Source of the DNA: an uncultured Bacteroidota bacterium
Lineage (GTDB): Bacteria > Bacteroidota > Bacteroidia > Bacteroidales > GWA2-32-17
Length of the DNA stretch: 46,996 nt
Reading direction: 5' to 3'
Assembly (NCBI GenBank): GCA_903872185.1
Contig: CAIQJL010000215.1
Coordinates: forward strand, 1-46,996
Shown: piece after piece, positions 17,813 through 26,653 of the stretch
Numbering within the stretch: position 1 is the stretch's first letter
Layout: each line of letters opens with the position of its first letter
Program-made: the position numbers and the translations under genes
The notes under the pieces: generated by a model
The model's database searches: none
Told to the model about the DNA's origin: nothing
The model's input: only the letters and a program-made list of their open reading frames with translations

Positions 17813-18841
17813 TTGAATCAGCCCTTAGAACAAAACGGTTTTAACTCTCTTAAGATTTACGAATTTATTTTACGTAATCTTAAACCATTAATTATAATTG
17901 CAATAGCCGCATTTATAGCTTCTCTTGTTATTGCATTTATATTGCCATCAAAATTTAGAGCAACAGTGGTATTATTTCCTGCAACGTCTGAATCTGTCTC
18001 AAAATCACTGCTTTCAGATAATCAACAAACAAAAGGGTTGCTAAATTTTGGAACCTCTGAAGAAGTAGAACAATTTTTACAAGTTCTTTATTCAGACGAA
18101 ATTAGAAAAAAAATTACTACTAAATACGATCTTTTTAAACATTATAAAATTGATACCGCCTCTAATTATCCTTACACACAACTTCGAAAAAAATTCGAAA
18201 ACAATGTTTCTTTTAGAAAAACAGAATTCTTATCAATAGAAATAGAAGTTTTTGATAAAGACCCTATAACTTGTGCAGATATAGCTAACGACATTGCCGA
18301 TTATGCCGATAGCACAATAAATAATATGCAGCACGAGCGTGCTTTTAAAGCATACTCGTTGGTTGAAAAAGAATATCTAAGTGCGAGTAATTATCTTGAT
18401 TTTATTCAAGATTCATTAACAAAGTTAAGAGAACTTGGAGTTTTTAACTACGAAGCACAATCTGAAGTTTTTAGCGATGCATATGCAATTGCAATTGCAA
18501 AAGGCAACAAAGAGGGCATAAGAGATCTTGAAGAAAAATTTAAAATTCTTGCCAAATACGGTGGGGCATATCAGAATTTTAACGAGATGGTTACAAATGA
18601 AAACTTGCGCCTAAGTCAGTTAAAGCAAAAATTAGCAGAAGCAAAAATAGATGCAGAACAGAATATACCTCATAAATTTGTCGTTAGTCGAGCCGAAGTT
18701 CCAGAAAAAGAATATTATCCTATTAGATGGATGATAGTTTTTACGGGCGTTTTATCTGCACTTTTTTTCGGACTTATGATTCTTGCTTTTGCAGAGTTAT
18801 TAAAAAAAAAACGATATACCTCCCCTTCAAAATCAACATAA
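17813..18841 (+). CDS. Wzz/chain-length determinant-like protein (no BY-kinase domain)
   Basis: N-terminal TM, periplasmic coiled region, C-terminal P-x-x-E-YYPIRW + TM. TTG start at 17813. Confidence 0.82.
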   Translation: MNQPLEQNGFNSLKIYEFILRNLKPLIIIAIAAFIASLVIAFILPSKFRATVVLFPATSESVSKSLLSDNQQTKGLLNFGTSEEVEQFLQVLYSDEIRKKITTKYDLFKHYKIDTASNYPYTQLRKKFENNVSFRKTEFLSIEIEVFDKDPITCADIANDIADYADSTINNMQHERAFKAYSLVEKEYLSASNYLDFIQDSLTKLRELGVFNYEAQSEVFSDAYAIAIAKGNKEGIRDLEEKFKILAKYGGAYQNFNEMVTNENLRLSQLKQKLAEAKIDAEQNIPHKFVVSRAEVPEKEYYPIRWMIVFTGVLSALFFGLMILAFAELLKKKRYTSPSKST

Positions 18842-18891
18842 AGAAAATTAACTTACACAAAAAAGAAATAATATTATTTAACTACGATAAT

Positions 18892-19815
18892 ATGGAAGCA
18901 TTCTTCAAAAACAAAAGTATAATTGATATGATTAACAGATGGAAAACACATCTGATACTAATTACTGTCCTTTCTGCTGCAATTGGCACATTTATTTCGT
19001 CACCCATTATAATGACACCCAAATTCAAGTCAACAGCAATTGTATATCCCGTTAACATTTATGCATATTCAAAAGAATCTACAACAGAACAAATGTTACA
19101 GGTATTTAACTCAAATGATATCAAAGAAAAAATGTTAACTGCATTTAACCTTGCAGATCATTATAAACTTGATAAAAAAGAGCCACAATTTTATACATAT
19201 TTTTTAGCAGAATACAACGATAATGTTAGCATTAGCAAAACCGAATTTGAGTCTGTAGAAATAAAAGTTTTAGATACAGATCCAAAAACTGCTAGTAAAA
19301 TGGTTGATAGTTTAATTACTTTTTACGACGGTAAAACTGCAGAAATGCACCGAAAAAAACAAAAGGAAGTTATAGTTATTTCAACAAATCAGTTTAAGAT
19401 TAAAAACAGAGAATTAGATAGTCTTGAGAAATTGTTAGGAAATATTCGCCAGACTTATGGTATTATGAACTACAGCACACAAGTAACAGAGGCAACAAAA
19501 GGCGAACTATCTGGAAATGCTGCAGCCAAAGAACTATTTAAAAAGCTTCAAGATCACGGTGTAGAATACCAAAGAACTGATTCGCTTTTAACACATATTA
19601 GAAGAGAATATCTTACTAACAAATTCAACTTAGAAACTGCTGAAAAGGAATTCAATAAAAAAATATCATACTCTCAGATTGTTTCTAGCCCTTACCCTGC
19701 TGATAAAAAATCATACCCTGTTAGATGGGCTGTAGTTGCAATAACTGTAATTACTTCCCTCATATTCTCGCTAATTGTTATAGCATTTATTGACAGTAAA
19801 CGAAAAAAGGCATAG
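18892..19815 (+). CDS. Second Wzz/chain-length determinant-like protein
   Basis: ORF track starts at 18727 inside the upstream gene; ATG at 18892 gives MEAFFKNKSIIDMINRWKTHLILITVLSAAIGTF..., with paralogous C-terminus SSPYPADKKSYPVRWAVVAITVI. Confidence 0.8.
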   Translation: MEAFFKNKSIIDMINRWKTHLILITVLSAAIGTFISSPIIMTPKFKSTAIVYPVNIYAYSKESTTEQMLQVFNSNDIKEKMLTAFNLADHYKLDKKEPQFYTYFLAEYNDNVSISKTEFESVEIKVLDTDPKTASKMVDSLITFYDGKTAEMHRKKQKEVIVISTNQFKIKNRELDSLEKLLGNIRQTYGIMNYSTQVTEATKGELSGNAAAKELFKKLQDHGVEYQRTDSLLTHIRREYLTNKFNLETAEKEFNKKISYSQIVSSPYPADKKSYPVRWAVVAITVITSLIFSLIVIAFIDSKRKKA

Positions 19816-19817
19816 CC

Positions 19818-21284
19818 TTGCCCGAACGTAAAAGCATATTATGGGTTTATGGTTTATCGGCGCTATTTATTGCGCTTAATGCTTATTTTATAGCAACTGA
19901 GCGTTATTTGTTTTCTTTAATACCATTTGCTTTGTTGGTTGTATTAGTCGCAATTTTTTCACTCGATAAACTTATTCTGGGTATTGTTTTTTTCACTCCG
20001 CTTTCTTTGCCTTTATACGAATTAACACCAGGCTTAGATTTTAATATGTTTCTGCCAACAGAACCTCTATTGTTCGGCGTTCTGCTTATTTTTATTTTTA
20101 AATTAATTATAGATAGCACTTTTGATAAAAAAATATTTCTTCATCCTATATCAATAATTATTGGCATAAACCTACTCTGGATACTCTTTACCAGCATGAC
20201 AAGCACAATGACTATTGTTTCATTAAAATTCTTTCTTTCTCGTTTGTGGTTTGTTGTTGGATTTTATGTGTTCGCTATACAGCTTTTTAAAAACAAACAA
20301 AATATTGGCAAATATTTTTGGCTTTATACATTCTCGTTAATTATAGTAATAGGATATACGCTTACACGACAGTCTCATTATGGCTTTTTAGATCAGGAAG
20401 TAGCTAACTACATGGTTAACCCATTATACAATGACCACACCTCATATGCTGCTGCTTTAGCAATGATTTTACCTGTTATGATCGGGCTACTCTTTCTTAA
20501 AAACTATTCATATTGGCAACGTATTGCAGCTTTTGTTGTAACAATTATTTTAGTTATAGCACTTGTATTTTCATATACTCGTGCTGCATGGCTTAGTTTG
20601 GCAGTGGCTTTTGTTATGTTTGTTCTAGTAGTTTTAAAAATAAAATTCAGAACATTTGCTATTATTATAGTAAGCTCGGTTGTAATCCTGCTTTTATTCT
20701 GGACTCAAGTATATATGAAACTAGAAAAGAACAGACAAGATGCTTCTTCAAATTTCTCTGAACAATTACAGTCTGTTACTAATATTTCTACAGATGCATC
20801 AAACAGAGAAAGATTAAACCGATGGAGTTCTGCAATAAGAATGTTTAAAGAAAAACCAATTTTAGGATGGGGACCGGGTACTTATATGTTTAAATATGCA
20901 CCCTTCCAATTCTCTTACGAAAGAACAGAAATAAGCACTAACTCTGGCGATTTAGGAAATGCACATAGTGAATATTTAGGACCACTTGCCGAATCTGGAG
21001 TTTTTGGTTCGTTATCATTTTTAGCCATTGTTATTGCTTCTATTTATTACGCAATGAGATTATACCGAAACACACAAGATAAAAACACAAAAATTATTAT
21101 ACTGTCTGTATTAATAGGTTTAGTTACCTACTATGTTCATGGAATATTAAATAATTTTTTAGATACTGATAAACTTTCTGCGCTTTTCTGGGGGTATACT
21201 GCAATCATTGTAGCTCTAGATATTGCTGAAAAACAAAATAAAAAAGAATTAGAATCAAAAAAAGAGGAAAGAAATGACAGTTGA
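19818..21284 (+). CDS. O-antigen ligase/polymerase family protein (Wzy/WaaL-like)
   Basis: Multi-TM; RWSSAIRMFKEKPILGWGPGTYMFKYAPFQF ... NAHSEYLGPLAESGVFGSLSFL typical of PF04932. TTG start. Confidence 0.88.
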   Translation: MPERKSILWVYGLSALFIALNAYFIATERYLFSLIPFALLVVLVAIFSLDKLILGIVFFTPLSLPLYELTPGLDFNMFLPTEPLLFGVLLIFIFKLIIDSTFDKKIFLHPISIIIGINLLWILFTSMTSTMTIVSLKFFLSRLWFVVGFYVFAIQLFKNKQNIGKYFWLYTFSLIIVIGYTLTRQSHYGFLDQEVANYMVNPLYNDHTSYAAALAMILPVMIGLLFLKNYSYWQRIAAFVVTIILVIALVFSYTRAAWLSLAVAFVMFVLVVLKIKFRTFAIIIVSSVVILLLFWTQVYMKLEKNRQDASSNFSEQLQSVTNISTDASNRERLNRWSSAIRMFKEKPILGWGPGTYMFKYAPFQFSYERTEISTNSGDLGNAHSEYLGPLAESGVFGSLSFLAIVIASIYYAMRLYRNTQDKNTKIIILSVLIGLVTYYVHGILNNFLDTDKLSALFWGYTAIIVALDIAEKQNKKELESKKEERNDS

Positions 21285-22092
21285 AGTTTTTTTTGATTTA
21301 CTAATTGAAGAGTTAAAAATAAATGAGAATCTTAAGGGATACTACAGATTTCTTAACAACCCTAAACTTTTTAATTTTCGAAAAGCATATTTTTGCCAAC
21401 GATTGCAATATGTTATAGATAATATTCCACAAAATAAAAACATTAACATTTTCGATATTGGATGTGGATATGGAACTACGGCAATCTTTTTAGCAATTAA
21501 CGGATACAAAATAACCGGTAGTACCCTGGAATATTATTTTGAGCAAATAAATACCCGCTTAAAATATTGGTCTGCATACGGCGATATGTCAAATGTTGAA
21601 CTTCGTTACGAAAACTTATTCGACAATCCACTAACAACTAATAACTACGACGTAGTTATTACAATGGATGTTCTTCACCATCTGGAACCACTTAACGAAG
21701 CACTAAGTATTATAAGTAATAGTTTAATCCCAACTGGGATTTTAATTGCTTGTGAAGAAAACGGAAGTAATCTTATAAATTCTTCAAGATTATTTGTTAA
21801 ACGTGGAAATAAACGCATTATTGAATTCCACGACGAAAAACTGGGGAAGAATATTAAAATGGGAAACGAGAATATAAGAAGCTTAAAAAAGTGGAAAAAA
21901 GAACTGCACAAAGCAACTTTAACTGTAGAAAATAATTCAGTAAATTATATTAGATATTACCTTCCAACAAAGCACAAAACTTTATCGATAAACCAAATTA
22001 TTACAAAAGAACAACTTCTTTGGAAATCAAATAATTTTCTTAAAAATTATTTTTTCCATGGTTTAAATTTTATCGCGAAGAAAAATAATTAA
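21274..22092 (+). CDS. Class I SAM-dependent methyltransferase
   Basis: INIFDIGCGYGTTAIFLA motif I, YDVVITMDVLHHLEPLNEAL; overlaps upstream ORF by 11 bp. Confidence 0.88.
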   Translation: MTVEVFFDLLIEELKINENLKGYYRFLNNPKLFNFRKAYFCQRLQYVIDNIPQNKNINIFDIGCGYGTTAIFLAINGYKITGSTLEYYFEQINTRLKYWSAYGDMSNVELRYENLFDNPLTTNNYDVVITMDVLHHLEPLNEALSIISNSLIPTGILIACEENGSNLINSSRLFVKRGNKRIIEFHDEKLGKNIKMGNENIRSLKKWKKELHKATLTVENNSVNYIRYYLPTKHKTLSINQIITKEQLLWKSNNFLKNYFFHGLNFIAKKNN

Positions 22093-22392
22093 TGAGATTT
22101 TAATACACATCACTGTGTAATATCATCGGTTTGTTCAACGGGTTTTCCAAAATTATTAATCAAAAAATTTTATCGTTCCCTCTAAATAAAGTTTTTTCAC
22201 AGATCTTTTGTTTGGACCACCGAATTAATCTGAATAACAATTTGAACTCAAATATAAAATATCCGATTTTGCAATTTGTTTTATCCTCCTGCAGCTCCCT
22301 TTTAATGAAGCGATTTTAAATAAATTCTCTAAATATTCCTTTAGCCCAACTTGCTTGATTAACATCTGGGCGAATAATTTTTTCATTTAAAA

Positions 22393-22430
22393 ACAAAAAA
22401 GGTCCCACATTTCTGAGGAACCTTTTCTTT
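22393..22430 (-). terminator. Rho-independent terminator of the HU gene
   Basis: Minus strand AAAAGGTTCC...GGGACCTTTT stem followed by TTGTTTTT. Confidence 0.85.
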
Positions 22431-22445
22431 AAGATTAGTTGACGA

Positions 22446-22721
22446 CTATTTGTTAACTAATTTTTTTAATTCTGTACCAGCTTTAAATTTAGCTACTTTT
22501 TTAGCTGCAATTTTAATAGCTTTTCCAGTTTGAGGATTTCTTCCTGTTCTAGCAGCTCTTTTAGCTACTGAGAAAGAACCAAAACCTACTAACGCAACTC
22601 TGTCACCTTTTTTAAGTGCTTTTGTTGTAGCGTTTACAATAGCTTCAATAGCTCTTTGAGAATCTGCTTTTGTTAATTTTGATTCTGATGCCATAGCGTC
22701 AACCAATTCTGCTTTGTTCAT
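22446..22721 (-). CDS. hup: HU/IHF family DNA-binding protein
   Basis: MNKAELVDAMA, GDRVALVGFGSFSVAKRAARTGRNPQTGKAIKIAAKKVAKFKAGTELK. Confidence 0.98.
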   Translation of the reverse strand: MNKAELVDAMASESKLTKADSQRAIEAIVNATTKALKKGDRVALVGFGSFSVAKRAARTGRNPQTGKAIKIAAKKVAKFKAGTELKKLVNK

Positions 22722-23012
22722 TTTTTTTAATTTTAAGGGTTTAACATAGAATTACGGGGCTAATGTATTACAACATCACTAACCATGCAAGTTTTAAGAC
22801 TAAAAATATGCAAAAATGTTGATAACCCTTTATTTTGTTAATAAGTGGGGTGCAAAAATCAACAAAAACAGGGTTTAAGGAAGGAAATTAAAAGAAACTG
22901 CACGATTTTAACAAGCATTTAATAAATTAGCAAATAGCACAAAAGTCGAACTCTAAAAAACAAAGCTTTTTTAAATGAATTCAAAATCTGTGAATTGTAA
23001 AGTCACTTAAAA

Positions 23013-23309
23013 TTATTTTACTTCAATAACATTTAAAAAGTAAGGGCCACCATTTAATGGATATCCACTTATAGTTTCCCCAATTATTGTTATTGTTTGG
23101 TTAACATAATTATCTAATTTATAATTGTCGCTTTTTAATGCATAGAAAGCACTGTTGTTAGAAATAGTATGCGTGCCATATTGATAGGTTGCAACACCTC
23201 GTATTTGAATTATACCTGTTACTTCAAATTGTTGCGTCTTTTCCTTTTTACATCCGCTTATGCAAAATATTAAGGTAAGTGATATAATTAGTACTGTATT
23301 AATTTTCAT
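23013..23309 (-). CDS. Small hypothetical lipoprotein (possibly OB-fold-like)
   Basis: Signal peptide with lipobox (LIFCISGC) and compact beta-rich domain. Confidence 0.6.
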   Translation of the reverse strand: MKINTVLIISLTLIFCISGCKKEKTQQFEVTGIIQIRGVATYQYGTHTISNNSAFYALKSDNYKLDNYVNQTITIIGETISGYPLNGGPYFLNVIEVK

Positions 23310-23573
23310 TTGCTTTTTTAAAGCTTTTCAAATTATAGAAAGTAAAACAAAGATAAGAGTAAAACTCCAAATTTTAATCGGCTAGAAAATACACAAATTT
23401 TAAAAGTTCGAGAAATTAATATTTTGTTGTTTTGCTTATGATATAGTATTATTAGTAAACCAAATTTTATTTTCTAATTTTATACTTTCTATTTTATTCT
23501 TTATAAATTAAAAAACACCATTAACTCAGGGCCTTTAGGTATTCAATACTGAAAGTTGAAATAAGAATATTTA

Positions 23574-25586
23574 ATGAAAAAAAATAAAAAGCCCATTGAG
23601 TCAACTCCTGCAGAAAAAAGGAAACTTAAATATGCACTGGGTATAATTATCGCAGCTTTTGCTTTCTTATTATATGCACAAAGCTTTTCATATAATTATG
23701 CATGTGATGACATAAGCATAATACCCGAAAATAATTTAGTAAAGCAAGGATTTGCTGCTATTCCAACTCTTTTAACTACCGACAGGCTTTTTGGCACAAA
23801 TGACCAAAACGAAAGAATGCCAGAATATAGGCCTATTCCAATGGTTGTGTTTGCATCTGTATGGCAATTTTTTCCCAACAATCCTCACGCTTATCACTTT
23901 ATAAACGTGTTTCTATATTCAGTGTTATGCCTGTTGATCTTTTTATTACTTTCAAAATTATTTAAGAACCGAAATCTAATTTTACCTTTTATCTGTACCC
24001 TGCTATATGTTGCTCATCCCATACATACCGAAGTTGTAGATAATATTAAGAGCTTAGATGAAATATTGTGTTTTCTTTTTGCACTGCTTTCGTCATATCT
24101 GTTTATTCGTTTTACCGGAAAAAAATCTGTTTTAATATTTGTTTTTGCCTCCATTTGCTATTTCTTTTCTTTATTATCAAAAGAGACAGGTATTGTTTTT
24201 TTTATAATAATACCATTAATTCTGTTTTTATGTTCCGAAAAAATAAATTATAAAAAGATCTTAATTATTACACTCGTTCTTGCAGTTGTTACAGCTATAT
24301 TTCTTTTGATTCGTTTTAAAGTTTTAGAATCATTTCCTAAAGGCAAAATGGAAATTTTAAATTCATCTTACTATAACCCCCTTATAGCCGCACCTGATTT
24401 TATAAGTCAAAAAGCTACTGCATTTTATTACATGCTTCGATATGTTTTTCTCCTGATTTTCCCCTATAAGCTATCTTATGACTATTCCTTTTCGGAAATT
24501 CCAATTCAGCAAATATTCAGTCCCGGCGCATTAATAAGTATATTGTTATATTTATTACTGGGGATCTATGCCATTATAAAAATTTGGAAAAAAGACATCA
24601 TTGCTTTTGCCATTTTATTTTATTTGCTCACTCTTGTACCTATCTCCAATATTTTTTTTCTAATTCATTGGTCCATGTCTGAACGGTTTCTGTTTATGCC
24701 TTCATTGGGGTTTAGTATATTGTTAGCATTTCTACTCATAAAAATTACTAAAACAGAAAACTTTAAAAGTGAATTCAAAAATGTTAGTCAATTGATTAAG
24801 ATGAATTCCGGATTATTTATTTTATTATTTGTTATCATAGGTATTTATTCATTTAAGACTATTTCAAGAAACCCCGACTGGAAGGATAGCAATACATTAT
24901 TCAGCCATGATGTAAAAGTTGTTCCTAATAGTGCAAGAGCACATTTTAATTACGGAAATGTTCTTTTTTATTCTCTTTATGCTGATGAAACAGGTAAAGC
25001 AAAACAAAAAGATCTGTTAAACGATGCGGCAAAAGAGTACACAAAAGCAACTGCTATTTACCCTGATTTCCCTATAGCATATTATTCTCTTGGAGGTGTA
25101 TATGAAAGAATGGGCGATTTTAAAAATGCCATCCTTAATTACGAAACTGCCATACAGCGGTTTCAGACAATACCTCCATCAAAATTATTTTGTGATTTGG
25201 GATTACTTTATTGCAATATTCAAAAATATGATAACGCAATAAGCATTCTTGATTCGTCATTAAAATATTATCCTAATAATACTGATGCCTACATAAAGAA
25301 AAGTTTTGTTTATTTAAGTGAAGAAAAAAATACTGAGGCAATTGCTGAATGTGATAAATTATTAAAAATCGACTCAAATAATATATATGCATATATAAAC
25401 AAAGGTTGCGGATATATTAACCTGAAGCTTTATGACAAAGGAATATTAACTCTTAACAAAGGGCATAAGATTAATCCCTATAATGCCGAGTGTATGCGTT
25501 TACTTGGAGTATCATATATGAATCTGGGCGATTCCGTTAAAGCAAATCAATATTTTGAAAAAGTATATTCTATAATAAATAAATAA
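23574..25586 (+). CDS. GT-C-like multi-TM glycosyltransferase with C-terminal TPR (TMTC/PMT-like)
   Basis: YACDDISIIPEN, YRPIPMVVFA, ...LYVAHPIHTEVVDNIKSLDEILCFLFAL (TMTC/DUF1736-like), followed by several TPR units. Confidence 0.82.
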   Translation: MKKNKKPIESTPAEKRKLKYALGIIIAAFAFLLYAQSFSYNYACDDISIIPENNLVKQGFAAIPTLLTTDRLFGTNDQNERMPEYRPIPMVVFASVWQFFPNNPHAYHFINVFLYSVLCLLIFLLLSKLFKNRNLILPFICTLLYVAHPIHTEVVDNIKSLDEILCFLFALLSSYLFIRFTGKKSVLIFVFASICYFFSLLSKETGIVFFIIIPLILFLCSEKINYKKILIITLVLAVVTAIFLLIRFKVLESFPKGKMEILNSSYYNPLIAAPDFISQKATAFYYMLRYVFLLIFPYKLSYDYSFSEIPIQQIFSPGALISILLYLLLGIYAIIKIWKKDIIAFAILFYLLTLVPISNIFFLIHWSMSERFLFMPSLGFSILLAFLLIKITKTENFKSEFKNVSQLIKMNSGLFILLFVIIGIYSFKTISRNPDWKDSNTLFSHDVKVVPNSARAHFNYGNVLFYSLYADETGKAKQKDLLNDAAKEYTKATAIYPDFPIAYYSLGGVYERMGDFKNAILNYETAIQRFQTIPPSKLFCDLGLLYCNIQKYDNAISILDSSLKYYPNNTDAYIKKSFVYLSEEKNTEAIAECDKLLKIDSNNIYAYINKGCGYINLKLYDKGILTLNKGHKINPYNAECMRLLGVSYMNLGDSVKANQYFEKVYSIINK

Positions 25587-25642
25587 TTCTAATTTTTATT
25601 CTAAATATATCTAAAGGAGCAAATAAAGTTATCTTCATAATA

Positions 25643-26098
25643 TTAATTTAAACAATATCTAACTTCTTTATTCCCTAATATCAAATTTGCATTAACAATA
25701 GGCCCAACAAATGAAGAAAAATCCTCATTAAAGTATAAATCTTCAAATGCATTTAAAGCGAACACATGCCATTGTGCTAAATAAGGCAAATTATCGGCAG
25801 TAGGAAGACAACCTTCATAATCATTTGAAGAATTATCTAAATTAAAATGCTGATGCAAAATATTAATTGCAGAATAAGCTAAAGTAGTTTCCTCTATATT
25901 AAGATTAATATAACAATTAGCATTTTCTACTTTATCAATAAGTGTTTTAAGCCCTGATCCGTCATCATAAGTTGCTTCACTCCATTTTTTGTATAACAAA
26001 GAATCTGCTAAAAGAAGGTTTCGGCATCTTACAAGTGTCAGATACCAATACTGTTTATTTAATCCAGTTGCATAAATGTTTAATTCAATATTTTCCAT
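25643..26098 (-). CDS. Hypothetical protein
   Basis: Clean 151-aa ORF; no family recognised. Confidence 0.55.
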   Translation of the reverse strand: MENIELNIYATGLNKQYWYLTLVRCRNLLLADSLLYKKWSEATYDDGSGLKTLIDKVENANCYINLNIEETTLAYSAINILHQHFNLDNSSNDYEGCLPTADNLPYLAQWHVFALNAFEDLYFNEDFSSFVGPIVNANLILGNKEVRYCLN

Positions 26099-26310
26099 AG
26101 TTTTTTATTGCAATATTCGACTAATAATATTTAATAAAGATTACTGAATAATTAAAAATATCTTAAGTTATTAAACTGCCAGCTAAACACACAGAGTATT
26201 ATATGCCAACACATAACACAACAACCATATAAAACATTCATTCATAAAACAATAATAATAAGGTAATCTAAATTTAACAATTCATTTTAATGATGTAAGT
26301 AAATTTGCGT

Positions 26311-26550
26311 ATGGAAAATCTAACTGTTACGTTATTTGAACAACTTCTAAAAACTGCAAAAAATCAGTTTGAAGTTAAAACTATTAGTAAAAATATTTTT
26401 ATTAATGTACAAAACTTTTCTTCATTTATTGACGAAGGATTTGTTTCTAAAAATGAAATAAATAAAAGATTTGATATTGTTCCATTTGAAGAAGTTCTGG
26501 AAATAACAGTTGACAATAAAAAATACAGCTTTAGGGTAAATTTAAATTAA
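26311..26550 (+). CDS. Small hypothetical protein
   Basis: Track ORF starts at TTG 26305; ATG at 26311 is more likely. 79 aa, no family recognised. Confidence 0.5.
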   Translation: MENLTVTLFEQLLKTAKNQFEVKTISKNIFINVQNFSSFIDEGFVSKNEINKRFDIVPFEEVLEITVDNKKYSFRVNLN

Positions 26551-26653
26551 TTACCTTTTTAAGGTTGTCTTTTATTTTTTTCTCTCTCCTTTTCGGCATT
26601 TAAGATTATGCTGAAACCTATAGATATTTAGAGTTTTCAACTTACTTCATAAG

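Noticed and set aside
18727-18891. N-terminal part of the 362-aa track ORF
   Set aside because: Overlaps the end of the first Wzz gene in another frame; the ATG at 18892 starts a well-formed Wzz N-terminus.
22131-22319. 62-aa plus-strand ORF after the methyltransferase
   Set aside because: Short, no recognised motif, likely chance in AT-rich spacer.
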